Shown here: positions 37,531 through 45,734 of the stretch, piece after piece
How positions within the stretch are numbered: the stretch's first letter is position 1
Layout: every line of letters starts with the position of its first letter
Assembly (NCBI GenBank): GCA_965276675.1
Contig: OZ255624.1
Location: 1,612,001-1,676,000, forward strand
From: G965276675 sp965276675
Lineage (GTDB): Bacteria; Acidobacteriota; Terriglobia; Terriglobales; Acidobacteriaceae
Length of the DNA stretch: 64,000 nucleotides
Direction of reading: 5' to 3'
Position numbers and translations under genes: made by a program
The notes under the pieces: generated by a model
Told to the model about the DNA's origin: nothing
The model's input: the letters and a program-made list of their open reading frames with translations, nothing else
Databases searched by the model: none

Positions 37531-37836
37531 TTATGCGCCGGGCGCTTTGGCCGCGAGAATAGATGGCTGGTCGATCTCCGGCTCTTTGACGAAAAGATCC
37601 TTCGCCTTGGCGAAGAGTGCTTTAGCGATTGCGCCATTAATGTGAGCGTTGCGGGCGTTTTCGTCGGCAAAAGTGTCAAAGATGCCGTACTTGTTGGGAC
37701 CGATTTTAAGGGCATACCAGGTGGTCGTGCCCTGTTCCTGCTCGGCCATCGGCTGCGCCGACTTCAAAAACTCCTCAACCTCTTGTTCTTTGCCCGGCTT
37801 GGCTTCCATCTGTGCCCAGATTGCGAACTTATCCAT
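37531..37836 (-). CDS. ABM-family (antibiotic biosynthesis monooxygenase-like) protein
   Basis: 101 residues, one ferredoxin-like ABM domain: FAIWAQMEAKPGKEQEVEEFLKSA, then TTTWYALKIGPNKYGIFDTFADE and RNAHINGAIAKALFAKAKDLF. Family members act as small cofactor-free oxygenases or as quinol/haem-related enzymes; many are of unknown role. Single gene, divergent from the HicA-HicB fusion 121 bp away. Confidence 0.87.
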   Translation of the reverse strand: MDKFAIWAQMEAKPGKEQEVEEFLKSAQPMAEQEQGTTTWYALKIGPNKYGIFDTFADENARNAHINGAIAKALFAKAKDLFVKEPEIDQPSILAAKAPGA

Positions 37837-37957
37837 GTGGTTCTCCCTTCAGCGAGTTGGATGCGCGCTCGGTTCTGTCTTTGTGTGCTCTTCACGTATC
37901 CTGATCTTCATATCTAAATGCGAACTAAAAACTCTCCCGGTGACCGTATGCTATCGC

Positions 37958-38521
37958 ATGTCAAAGCGTGCAAATGCAGTCCAGCGTCTCTTAGCGAAGC
38001 CCAGCGACTTTGAATGGAGCGAACTGCAGTTATTGATGGAGGCGCTCGGCTATGAGCTGAAAACAACCGGAGAATCCGGAAGGAAATTCATTCATCCCGA
38101 AACGAAGGCCACGCTATACATGCACGAGCCGCATCCGGCAAAGGTGCTGAAGGCATATCAGATCAGGGAAGCACATCAGATGAGCCAAACACTAGAACAC
38201 AAGGGCTACAACGGCTCGGTTCTTTATAGCGCGAAGGATAAAACCCTACACGGTCGCATTGTCGGTATCCGAGATACCGTCACCTATGAGGGCGTAGACG
38301 TACACAGTCTTGAAGAGAACTTTAAAGCCGCCGTGGATGAGTATCTTGCCTTCTGTCTGGAAGAGAGCAAGGTTCCGGACACGCCGTTTAAGGGAAGCTT
38401 CAATGTCCGGCTAGGTTCCGATCTACATAAGCGAGCAGCTCTCTACGCTGAGGAGCATCATCGAAAGCTCAATGCTGTCGTTCACGACGCGGTCGAGCAA
38501 TATCTCTCGCATATTGGCTGA
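37958..38521 (+). CDS. HicA-HicB single-chain fusion (toxin fused to antitoxin)
   Basis: 187 residues in one uninterrupted frame from ATG 37958. Residues 1-72 are a HicA-type domain: MSKRANAVQRLLAKPSDFEW, LLMEALGYELKTTGESGRKFIHPETK and HEPHPAKVLKAYQIREA. From residue 75 (MSQTLEHKGYNGSVLYSAKD) to the end is HicB: GRIVGIRDTVTYEGVDVHSLEENF, then DEYLAFCLEESKVPDTPFKGSFNVRLGSDLHKRAAL, ending in a ribbon-helix-helix-like segment. These are normally two genes, an mRNA-interferase toxin and its antitoxin/repressor. No strong ribosome site precedes the ATG. At the junction, 38180-38183 reads ATGA, what an overlapping hicA stop / hicB start would look like, with AGGGA 10 bases upstream. Either a real fusion, a decayed toxin, or a small indel/assembly error. 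Confidence 0.82.
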   Translation: MSKRANAVQRLLAKPSDFEWSELQLLMEALGYELKTTGESGRKFIHPETKATLYMHEPHPAKVLKAYQIREAHQMSQTLEHKGYNGSVLYSAKDKTLHGRIVGIRDTVTYEGVDVHSLEENFKAAVDEYLAFCLEESKVPDTPFKGSFNVRLGSDLHKRAALYAEEHHRKLNAVVHDAVEQYLSHIG

Positions 38522-38568
38522 AAACCTGAGGACCCGCGGCAAAGCCGCGTCTGCCTGGACGGCCAGTC

Positions 38569-39813
38569 CTACTCGACCTCCTGCTTCGCCCTGTAACCGT
38601 CGCGTGCGACGATGTCGTACTTCAGGTTGTGGTGCTTCTCGTCCTGCATCTGCAGTGGGCGGCCTTCCGCGTCGACCAGTTCGACCCGGATCTTGCGATA
38701 GGTGCCGTCCTGCTTTGCGTTCGAAGGCCGGTAGCTGAGCGCGTACTGGTTGCGGATCGAGTCGTTGATGCTATGAAAGATCTCCGGCATCTCTCCCTCG
38801 AAGCGCGGAAAGAAAGCGCGGCCGCCGGTCAGACGGGCAAAAGTTGTCAGCTGGTTGTCGGCTTGGAGATAGTCAATCTCGTGCGGTCCGAACATGCCAC
38901 CGTTGGCGTTGCCGGTGAGCCGTGCGGTCTGGCCGGTGCCGACACAGAAGATAGTGACGTTTGGTGTCGCCTTCACCTTCTGCAGGATCTTATCCAGATT
39001 GATTTTGCTAAAGGTATCGCGTCCTGAGCCGATAAGAACGACATACTTGCGGCCTTCCACTCGGCTGATCCGGTCGAGCGTCTCGTAGAGTGCGTCAAAG
39101 GTGTCGGTCTCGCTGAAGCCGGGGATCTGGAGGGAGTTGAGCGACTGCGCGACGATGCGCTTGTCCTGCGTGAAATCAGTCAGGATGTGGGTTTTGAGAT
39201 CGAAGGTGATCACAGCTACGTAGTCTTCGGGCCGGAGCTGCTGGGCAAAGGCGTAGGCCGCATTCTGCATGTCATAGATGAACCAGTAGTTGGTGGCGGC
39301 GAACTCGCAGAGCAGCACTGCCGTGATGGGTGCCTGCGTTCGGTTAAAGCCAGTGAGCTTCTGCGGCACGCCGTCTTCATAGACGCGGAAGTTGTCTTCC
39401 TTCAAATTGGGTACGAACTGATGCGTCTTCTGCAGCAGCACGCCGACGTCGAGGTTGACCACCGGCACATCGACACGAAGCGAAAAGTTTTCGAGTCCGG
39501 CGGGGTTCTTGACCTTGGGCTCGGGGGGCGGCGGGGGGGGCTCGTTGTCGTTATTCTTCTTCGGGATCGCGATGGGCCCGGTATCGCCGCCCGGGCCTCC
39601 TGCTTCGGGCGAGGTCTGGTCGTCTGGGGCTGGTGGCTTGGGCTTGGGCGCCTGTGTTTGGGAGGGCGGCGCGGTGGGTGCGGGTGCTGTGGCTTGGGCC
39701 TGCGCTGGGGAGAGCATAAGCGGCGAAAGGAGCAGCGCAACGGCAGCAAGGAACGTGCCGAGAAAGCGAGTCGACGAACTAGGACGAATAGAGAACACAG
39801 TGCGTAACCTCAA
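38569..39813 (-). CDS. VWFA-related secreted protein (acidobacterial type)
   Basis: 414 residues. Signal peptide ending PAQAQ, then a ~75-residue Pro/Ala/Thr-rich linker containing a run of prolines (EPPPPPPEPK), then a von Willebrand factor A-like domain: FSLRVDVPVVNLDVGVLLQKTHQFVPNLKEDNF, EDGVPQKLTGFN, then LRPEDYVAVITFDLKTHILTDFT. The 'VWFA-related acidobacterial' family has this order. The canonical MIDAS DxSxS is not present where expected (LLCEFAATNYWF), so metal binding is doubtful. C-terminal YALSYRPSNAKQDGTYRKIRVEL is the usual family ending. Divergent from the S55-like protease gene with about 76 bp between starts. Confidence 0.88.
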   Translation of the reverse strand: MRLRTVFSIRPSSSTRFLGTFLAAVALLLSPLMLSPAQAQATAPAPTAPPSQTQAPKPKPPAPDDQTSPEAGGPGGDTGPIAIPKKNNDNEPPPPPPEPKVKNPAGLENFSLRVDVPVVNLDVGVLLQKTHQFVPNLKEDNFRVYEDGVPQKLTGFNRTQAPITAVLLCEFAATNYWFIYDMQNAAYAFAQQLRPEDYVAVITFDLKTHILTDFTQDKRIVAQSLNSLQIPGFSETDTFDALYETLDRISRVEGRKYVVLIGSGRDTFSKINLDKILQKVKATPNVTIFCVGTGQTARLTGNANGGMFGPHEIDYLQADNQLTTFARLTGGRAFFPRFEGEMPEIFHSINDSIRNQYALSYRPSNAKQDGTYRKIRVELVDAEGRPLQMQDEKHHNLKYDIVARDGYRAKQEVE

Positions 39814-39889
39814 GCTGAGTGCAGCACAACGACGGCGAAAGTTGGGGGAGCGTTGGCGAACGTTCGCTCCGACCGTCTACTCTAGAGAC

Positions 39890-41755
39890 GTGCGACACCG
39901 CCACAAGGCATCATCGACGCTGCTCTTCTCCTGTATTGTTGCCGCTGGCACGGTTGCGGCGCAAACGGTTCCTCCCTCGCCCACCCCCAAAAAGCCGTTA
40001 CCACAGGAGACGCAGACCACGCCGCCACGCGCAACGCCTCCTCCCTCGGCGGCTGCTGGGGTCTTCCCGCTTGCGGAAGTGCATCGCGGTCTCAAAGGGG
40101 TTGCCTACACGGTCTTTGAAGGCGTCGACCCGCAGGCAATGGAGGTGGAGATCCTGGGCGTGCTGCATAATGCGCTAGGGCCGCATGAGGATATGATCCT
40201 GGCCCGGCTGGGGGGCAAGGAGTCCGTGTACACGGGCGTGGTTGCCGGCATGAGCGGCAGCCCGGTGTATATCGATGGCAAGCTCGTGGGTGCTCTGGCC
40301 TTCCGCATCGGGCAGTTCAGCAAGGAGCCAATCGCCGGGATTACGCCGATTGAGCAGATGCTCCAGGTGCGCGACCTGCCGCTTGCGCCCCAGCTCAACG
40401 TGGCCGCAACGCCCGGTGAAATGCAGCCCGGCGCCAAGGCCGAAACCCAGGGCGTCGCAGCGGCCGGCGAGATTCGGGCGATCGAGACGCCACTAGTCTT
40501 CAGTGGCTTTGGCCAGGAGACGCTGCGGCAGTTTGGCGACCGCTTCAAGGCGATAGGGCTGGAGCCGGTGGCGGGCGTCGGCGGCGGCTCGGGCACTGCA
40601 AAGCAGCCGGAGCCAATTGTGCCCGGATCGTCAGTGAGCGCGCTCCTGGTGCGCGGGGATATGGAAGTGGCCGCGACATGCACGGCGACCTATGTGGACG
40701 CGAAGCAGCTGCTGGCCTGCGGACACCCTATCACGCAGTATGGCGGGGTCTCCATGCCGATGACCAAGGCGGAGGTGGTCGCCACGCTGCCCTCTCCCCT
40801 GAACGCCTTCAAGATCGTCAACACCACCGAAGAGGTCGGCGCCTTCAATCAGGACCGGCAGACCGCGATCCGGGGCGTCTTCGGGGCGAAAGCGGAGATG
40901 ATTCCGGTGACCGTACGGCTGCGGAACCCCACTGGCGTGGGTGATTCCGCCGAGCGAGTTGTGCACTTTGACGTGGTCGACAACCCGGACCTTACCCCAA
41001 CGCTCCTAGTGGTTTCGGTTTACCAGGCAATGGCGGAGAGCAACCGGTACGGCGCCGAGACCACCTATAACGTGCGAGGTCGGATCGGCATCAACGACGG
41101 GATGCAGGTGCGGCTGGACGAACTGCAGGCGCCGACAGAGCTGATGCCGTCCGCCGTGGGGACGGCGTTGCTGGTGGGTGAGCGCTTCACTCGGCTCTAT
41201 AGCAATCGTGCCCGCACGGTGCAGATGCGGTCGGTGGATCTGGAGATCGATGCCGAGCCGGGAAGGCGAACGCTGGAGATCGAGTCAGCCTCGGCCAGCC
41301 ACACCACGGTGCGACCGGGAGAGACGGTCGATGTGGAGGCGGTGCTGCGGCCGTTTCACGGTGCGCCGCAACACGTCACCGTGCCCTTCAAGCTGCCAGC
41401 CACGGCAGAGCGCGGGCCACTGCGCATGGTGCTGAGCGATGCCGCGCTGCTGGACCGGATGACGCAGACGCCCGGCTTTGGCGCGCGCGATCTGGACGTT
41501 GCGGAGACGGTCGCGCAGCTCAACGCGGCGCACCTGAACAACCGGCTCTATGTCACGATGCTGCTGCCCTCGCCGCAGGCCATCGTGGATGGGCGCACAC
41601 TCGCTGCGGTGCCGCTGTCCATGGCCAATGTGCTGGAGCCGAAGCGCGCCAACCGCGACCTCACGCTCAATGGTGAGTCGGCCGTTCCTGTAACATCAGT
41701 GCCGATGGATGCGATGGTGACCGGCGAGCAGGTGGTCACATTGCAAGTTGAGTAG
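39890..41755 (+). CDS. SpoIVB-like (S55) peptidase-domain protein, exported
   Basis: 621 residues from a GTG at 39890, chosen because a signal peptide follows directly (HKASSTLLFSCIVAAGTVAAQ); the frame is open further upstream but would overlap the divergent gene. After a Pro-rich linker the protein has the S55 region: VFPLAEVHRGLKGVAYTVFEGV, IEILGVL-type text, then the catalytic-Ser motif GMSGSPVYIDGKLVGALAFR and ACGHPITQYG. The rest (about residue 330 onward) is of unknown fold. S55 was first described in the sporulation protease SpoIVB; in Gram-negative bacteria the function is unknown. The ATG/GTG choice is moderately uncertain. Confidence 0.8.
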   Translation: MRHRHKASSTLLFSCIVAAGTVAAQTVPPSPTPKKPLPQETQTTPPRATPPPSAAAGVFPLAEVHRGLKGVAYTVFEGVDPQAMEVEILGVLHNALGPHEDMILARLGGKESVYTGVVAGMSGSPVYIDGKLVGALAFRIGQFSKEPIAGITPIEQMLQVRDLPLAPQLNVAATPGEMQPGAKAETQGVAAAGEIRAIETPLVFSGFGQETLRQFGDRFKAIGLEPVAGVGGGSGTAKQPEPIVPGSSVSALLVRGDMEVAATCTATYVDAKQLLACGHPITQYGGVSMPMTKAEVVATLPSPLNAFKIVNTTEEVGAFNQDRQTAIRGVFGAKAEMIPVTVRLRNPTGVGDSAERVVHFDVVDNPDLTPTLLVVSVYQAMAESNRYGAETTYNVRGRIGINDGMQVRLDELQAPTELMPSAVGTALLVGERFTRLYSNRARTVQMRSVDLEIDAEPGRRTLEIESASASHTTVRPGETVDVEAVLRPFHGAPQHVTVPFKLPATAERGPLRMVLSDAALLDRMTQTPGFGARDLDVAETVAQLNAAHLNNRLYVTMLLPSPQAIVDGRTLAAVPLSMANVLEPKRANRDLTLNGESAVPVTSVPMDAMVTGEQVVTLQVE

Positions 41756-41787
41756 AGCTGATTTCCTGAACAGATCGTTGGAGAGCT

Positions 41788-42795
41788 ATGTCGCAGATAC
41801 GCGGGTATGCAACACATGCAGCCGGGGCGGAGTTGCTGCCCTATAAGTATGAGGCGGGTGAACTCGGCGCGGATGAGATCGAGATCAAGATCAGTCACTG
41901 TGGCGTGTGCCGCAGCGATCTTCACCTGATCGACAACGACTGGCAGCTGAGCAAATTTCCGTTTATTCCGGGGCATGAGATCGTGGGCACGATGGCCGGG
42001 GTGGGGCCGGGAGTGAAGGCTTTCAAGGCTGGCGACCGGGTGGGCGTAGGGTGGCAGGCGGACTCCTGCGGCCACTGCGAGTGGTGCCTGCGCGGGGAGG
42101 AGAACTTGTGCGCGCAGGCCCAGCCGACGTGCATGGGGCGCAATGGCGGCTATGCCGAGGCCGTGCGTGTGCCTGCCCGCTTCGCGGTGCCAATTCCGGA
42201 GGCGCTGGCGAGCCAGGATGTGGCGCCGCTGCTGTGCGCAGGCCTTACGGTTTACAACCCGATTCGCAGCCATGGCGTGAACCCGTCGTCGCGCGTGGGC
42301 GTGATCGGGATCGGTGGTCTGGGGCACATCGCGCTGCAGTTCGCGCGTGTCTTTGGCGCGGAGGTCACGGCCTTCTCCACCACGCAGGACAAGGAAGATG
42401 AGGCCAAGGGGCTGGGTGCGCACCACTTCTGCAACACACGCGAGAGCAAAGGGCTGAAGGCGCTGGCCGGGAGCTTCGATTTCATTCTCTCGACGATCAA
42501 TGCCGACCAGGACTGGTCCGCGTACATCGCGGCGCTCAAGCCCAAGGGCACCCTGTGTTTTGTGGGCGCGCCGGCTAAGCCGCTGAGTATCGCCGCGTCC
42601 ACAATTGTGCTGCCGTCCAAGGTGATCTCGGGCAGCAATACCGGTAGCCCGCTGATGCTGCGCGAGATGCTGGACGTAGCGGCCCGGCATGGAGTGAAGG
42701 CGCAGACCGAGCGCTTCGCGATGGCCAAGGTGAACGATGCTATTGCCAAGGTGAAGCGGAATGCGGTGCGGTATCGGGCGGTGTTGGCGAACTAG
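41788..42795 (+). CDS. Zinc-dependent alcohol dehydrogenase (YahK/CAD-like)
   Basis: 335 residues. Catalytic zinc ligands in HCGVCRSDLHL and GHEIVGTMAG; structural zinc cysteines in DSCGHCEWCLRGEENLC. The nucleotide-binding fold has VGVIGIGGLGHIALQFARVFGAEV. Family members reduce aldehydes with NADPH. Length and motif order are normal. It starts 32 bp after the S55-protein stop, so readthrough is possible, but no functional link is evident. Confidence 0.94.
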   Translation: MSQIRGYATHAAGAELLPYKYEAGELGADEIEIKISHCGVCRSDLHLIDNDWQLSKFPFIPGHEIVGTMAGVGPGVKAFKAGDRVGVGWQADSCGHCEWCLRGEENLCAQAQPTCMGRNGGYAEAVRVPARFAVPIPEALASQDVAPLLCAGLTVYNPIRSHGVNPSSRVGVIGIGGLGHIALQFARVFGAEVTAFSTTQDKEDEAKGLGAHHFCNTRESKGLKALAGSFDFILSTINADQDWSAYIAALKPKGTLCFVGAPAKPLSIAASTIVLPSKVISGSNTGSPLMLREMLDVAARHGVKAQTERFAMAKVNDAIAKVKRNAVRYRAVLAN

Positions 42796-42837
42796 AGTTA
42801 CTTTGGCGTGCGAGGGACTGGTGCGGTTGGCGTAGTT

Positions 42838-42985
42838 TCGCCGGGGCACCCCTACCCCCCCGGTACTTTTGGGCTAAAGTCCTCTAACGATTGGACTTAG
42901 ACCGGGGCGACCACCGTAAATTCCTCCATCCATTGGGCTTACGGGCAAAGTCCTGCAAACAAAGGATTTACGGCCACCCATCCCT
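42838..42985. repeat. Intergenic element with two related hairpins
   Basis: Begins GGGGCACCCCTACCCCCCCGG, then two similar units: CTAAAGTCCTCTAACGATTGGACTTAG (stem AAGTCC 42877-42882 / GGACTT 42893-42898) and GCAAAGTCCTGCAAACAAAGGATTTACGG. Both lie in the 261-bp gap after the dehydrogenase. This looks like a copy of a chromosomal repeat, but no second copy lies in this window. Confidence 0.6.
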
Positions 42986-43056
42986 GGCTGGTGTCCGTGT
43001 TTGCACCTCACCCTAGTTCCAGTGTAGTGAATCCTGCGGCTGACTACGCCAGCTGT

Positions 43057-43572
43057 TTAGGGTTTCCGCGCGTAAAAAGTGTAGGTGGCGGTGTAGGGGA
43101 TGCGGGCAGTCGCGTTCGCGTGTCCGGCGTCGCAGCCGGTAGTTGGGGCGACGCCTCCGTGGGTCTCCGCGCGCTGGATGTAGTCGACGGTACTCAAGAC
43201 ACCGGTTCCTTCGTGGCTCTCTGTCTTTAACAACAGCCACGGGATGTCTCCGGGTGCCGGTGCGTCGCTCTTGGTCACGAGTTGCCCCTTGATCGAGCTG
43301 CCGTCCTTGTGCTTCCAGACTGGCCCGGCGCCGTGGGTGCCGACCTCCTGGCCGGTTTTGTCGAAGAGCTTGGCCTCGGGCGCCTGGAAGACCCACTTCG
43401 GGGCCCCGGAGACGTCCTGACAGGTGTAGATCTGCACACCTTTGCCTGTGGTGGTGAGGATGGGGTGTTGTGTTGCTGGCGGCTCCGTGGGGCTTTGGGC
43501 GAGCACTGGGGAGGCTGCCATGAGTAGAACCGCAGCTCTGGGGATGAATCCACGCCGCTTGGGGAGTGCCAT
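43057..43572 (-). CDS. DUF3455 family secreted protein
   Basis: 171 residues from ATG 43572. Signal peptide RAAVLLMAASPVLAQ. The body has the DUF3455 sequence pattern: GVQIYTCQDVSGAPKWVFQAPEAKLFD, VGTHGAGPVWKHKDGS, IPWLLLKTESHEGTGVLSTVDYIQR and PYTATYTFYA. Function of DUF3455 is unknown; members are exported. An in-frame extension to 43749 translates the intergenic repeat and is not real. Confidence 0.87.
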   Translation of the reverse strand: MALPKRRGFIPRAAVLLMAASPVLAQSPTEPPATQHPILTTTGKGVQIYTCQDVSGAPKWVFQAPEAKLFDKTGQEVGTHGAGPVWKHKDGSSIKGQLVTKSDAPAPGDIPWLLLKTESHEGTGVLSTVDYIQRAETHGGVAPTTGCDAGHANATARIPYTATYTFYARKP

Positions 43573-43993
43573 GGTGTGGATTCTACTCTGACTGCTCCTT
43601 CGCTTATGCGTTGGTTGAGCGGCGCTTCGCGCCGGTTCTGGATTACAAGATGAAGCAGATCTTTCGACTCCGCCTTCGGCTACGCTCAAGATGACAGTGA
43701 GTGTGTGCCTGTGGCTTCGCTCAAGGTGACAGGTATTGTGGTATCCCACCCTTCCGATAGAGCCGCTCAGGATGGGGCACCCGGCGGTTGGTGGAGCGGC
43801 GCTTCGCGCCGGGTCTGAAATTACGAGATGAAGCAGATCTTTCGACTCCGCCTGCGGCTGCGCTCAAGATGACAATGAGTGTGTGCCTGCGGCTGCGCTC
43901 GAGATGACAATGAGTGTGTGCCTTCGGCTACGCTCAAGATGACAGTAAGTGTGTGCCTGTGGCGGCAACTCCGGTCGGGATGACAGTTTCGTT
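43573..43993. repeat. Repeat-rich spacer: duplicated ~98-bp block plus three 35-bp tandem units
   Basis: A ~98-bp block (43610-43707) recurs at 43787-43885 with a few changes. Within and after the second copy, a 35-bp unit ending GACAATGAGTGTGTG occurs three times in tandem at 43851-43885, 43886-43920 and 43921-43955; a fourth copy lies at 43673-43707. The stretch also contains GGATGGGGCACCCG (43770-43783). No gene and no spacers between units. Confidence 0.85.
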
Positions 43994-45247
43994 TTAGCGT
44001 GTGGTAGCGAACTCCTCTTCGAGGAGGATTGGATCGGTTGCGGTAGCAGTGACGGCTCCTCGGTTTAGGCGCTCTTCGAAGAAGCGCTCGACTGCTTCTA
44101 GGATTGCCGGTCCGGTCCTGGCCTCGTAGATGGACTTGCGCAGGGCTGCGCCGCCGGCGACGCCGTGGGTGAACCAGGAGGCGAACTGCTTCATCTTGCC
44201 AGCGCCTTCGCGGCAGGCTTTGGCGGCCTCTTCGCTGCCCTCAGGCGTGGGTGCGCTGTGCCAGTGGCCCTCCTCGAGCAGCATGGTGAAGTAAGTCCGG
44301 ATCATGCGGTATCGGTCGAGCTCGGTGGGGATCTCGTAGCTGCCGGTGGCAGTGTGCTGGGCGATCTGGCGAAAGATCCACGGGTTGGCCGGGGCGGCGC
44401 GGCCGATCATCACCGCGTCACAGCCAGTCTGGGCGACCATGGCCAGGGCGTCCTCGGGCGTGCGGATGTCGCCGTTGCCGATGACCGGGATCGTAACCGC
44501 ATCCTTAATCGCGGCAATGTGCTCCCAGCGAGCCGCGCCGGCGTAGCCCTGCTCGCGGGTGCGGGCGTGGAGTGCGACGGCGCTGAGGCCGGACTCCTGC
44601 GCGAGCCGGGCCAGCGGGACGCAGACGATGTTGGCGTCGTCCCAGCCCAGGCGGAACTTAACGGTGAAGGGAATGGTGACCGCGCCGCGCACGGTCTCGA
44701 AGATGCGCGCGATCAGCGGGAGATCGCGCAGCAGGCCGCTGCCGCCGTTGCAGGCGACGACGCGCTTGGCGGGGCAGCCGAGATTGAGATCGACGGCGTC
44801 GAAGCCGGCGTCCTGAACGATTTTGGCTGCTTCGGCGAGGGTGCGCGGGTCGGAGCCGAAGAGCTGGGCCGAGATGGGGTGCTCGTCTTCATAGTAGCTG
44901 AGGTAGCGCTTGCGTTTGGATTCGCGCATGCGGGAGAGGCCATCGGCCGAGGTGAACTCGGTCATGATCAGGCCGCAGCCGGATTGGCGGTTGGTGACCG
45001 CGGCTTCGACGCCGGTGGTCAGTGTGTTGGTGGACTGGGAGGCGCCGGTGAAGATGCTGGCGTTGCGGATGAAGCGGCGGAAGATGGTGTCGGTGACGCC
45101 GACCATGGGGGCGAGCACGGTGGCGGGCGCGACGAGAACCGGGCCGATGCCGAAGGAGGCCGGGACGCGGACCTGCGCGAGCTGGGCATTTGCGTGTGGC
45201 TGCTCCGGTGGTGCGGTCTGGCCCGTGTTGTTCCAGTACTTGTGCAT
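43994..45247 (-). CDS. dusB: tRNA-dihydrouridine synthase (DusB-like)
   Basis: 417 residues. FMN-barrel with APMVGVTDTIFRRFIRN, the catalytic Cys in AVDLNLGCPAKRVVACNGGSGLL, FTVKFRLGWDD, ALHARTREQGYAG, IPVIGNGDI and VMIGRAAPANPWIF. These are all the conserved Dus segments. The enzyme reduces uridine to dihydrouridine in tRNA D-loops. It is longer than the ~320-residue E. coli protein because of an N-terminal tail of ~35 residues and a C-terminal extension. ATG at 45247. A hairpin with a minus-side T-rich run lies just upstream and probably terminates rpmE. Confidence 0.95.
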   Translation of the reverse strand: MHKYWNNTGQTAPPEQPHANAQLAQVRVPASFGIGPVLVAPATVLAPMVGVTDTIFRRFIRNASIFTGASQSTNTLTTGVEAAVTNRQSGCGLIMTEFTSADGLSRMRESKRKRYLSYYEDEHPISAQLFGSDPRTLAEAAKIVQDAGFDAVDLNLGCPAKRVVACNGGSGLLRDLPLIARIFETVRGAVTIPFTVKFRLGWDDANIVCVPLARLAQESGLSAVALHARTREQGYAGAARWEHIAAIKDAVTIPVIGNGDIRTPEDALAMVAQTGCDAVMIGRAAPANPWIFRQIAQHTATGSYEIPTELDRYRMIRTYFTMLLEEGHWHSAPTPEGSEEAAKACREGAGKMKQFASWFTHGVAGGAALRKSIYEARTGPAILEAVERFFEERLNRGAVTATATDPILLEEEFATTR

Positions 45248-45267
45248 GGGCGGGTGGGTCGGGTAAG

Positions 45268-45297
45268 AGGAAAGGCCTCCGTTCGCGGGAGGCCTCT
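45268..45297 (-). terminator. Intrinsic terminator after rpmE
   Basis: Stem AGGCCTCC (45273-45280) / GGAGGCCT (45288-45295) with a 7-base loop; on the minus strand it is followed by TTTCCTCTT. It lies 26-54 bp after the rpmE stop and before the dusB start. Confidence 0.65.
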
Positions 45298-45321
45298 CTG
45301 GTTTGTTGCCGCTGGGCGCGC

Positions 45322-45573
45322 TTACTTGGCGGCGACGGCCTCTTTGGCCGCCGGAGCCGGCTTGGGGTCTGCTTTGGCGTACTTGCGGCGGAAGCGCTCG
45401 ACGCGTCCTGCGGTGTCGATCAGCTTCTGCTTACCGGTAAAGTAGGGATGGCAGCTGGAGCAGATTTCGACTGTGATGTCGCCCTTGTGCGTGGAGCGGG
45501 TGGCGAAGCTGTCGCCGCAGGCGCACTTAACGCGAATGTCATGGTAGTTCGGATGGATATTTTCTTTGGGCAT
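45322..45573 (-). CDS. rpmE: Ribosomal protein L31 (C+ type)
   Basis: 83 residues from ATG 45573. Starts MPKENIHPNYHDIRVKCACGDSF and has the second cysteine pair in EICSSCHPYFTGKQK, so the zinc-binding (C+) form is present. Ends in a Lys/Ala-rich tail. A component of the 50S subunit; the C+ form is the usual one under zinc-replete conditions. Confidence 0.97.
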   Translation of the reverse strand: MPKENIHPNYHDIRVKCACGDSFATRSTHKGDITVEICSSCHPYFTGKQKLIDTAGRVERFRRKYAKADPKPAPAAKEAVAAK

Positions 45574-45734
45574 GGTTTGAAAGACCCTTTCCTGCAATCC
45601 TTTAAGTATAGGCCGGTTTGGCGCGGGTCGCAACGCCGGGGAAGTTGGTAGTGAGTCAGCTCGGACCACTGGGAAATCACCCTTGAAACCGTTTGCTAAG
45701 CCAGAGTCGAGCCAGGTGCGATACTGAGTACGTT

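Noticed and set aside
38535..38549. CGCGGC-AAA-GCCGCG hairpin after the HicA-HicB fusion
   Set aside because: Short stem, 3-base loop and no T-run; it may still help stop convergent transcripts but cannot be called a terminator.
41548..42849. 433-codon minus-strand frame opposite the alcohol dehydrogenase
   Set aside because: Antisense shadow of a well-supported gene, rich in His/Arg, and starting inside the S55-protein gene.
43851..43955. Tandem 35-bp repeats resembling a CRISPR array
   Set aside because: The units are directly adjacent with no unique spacers, there is no leader and no cas gene in the window.
44165..45445. 426-codon plus-strand frame opposite dusB
   Set aside because: It is a Gly/Ala/Asp-rich shadow of the dusB reading frame in GC-rich DNA, with no protein family character.
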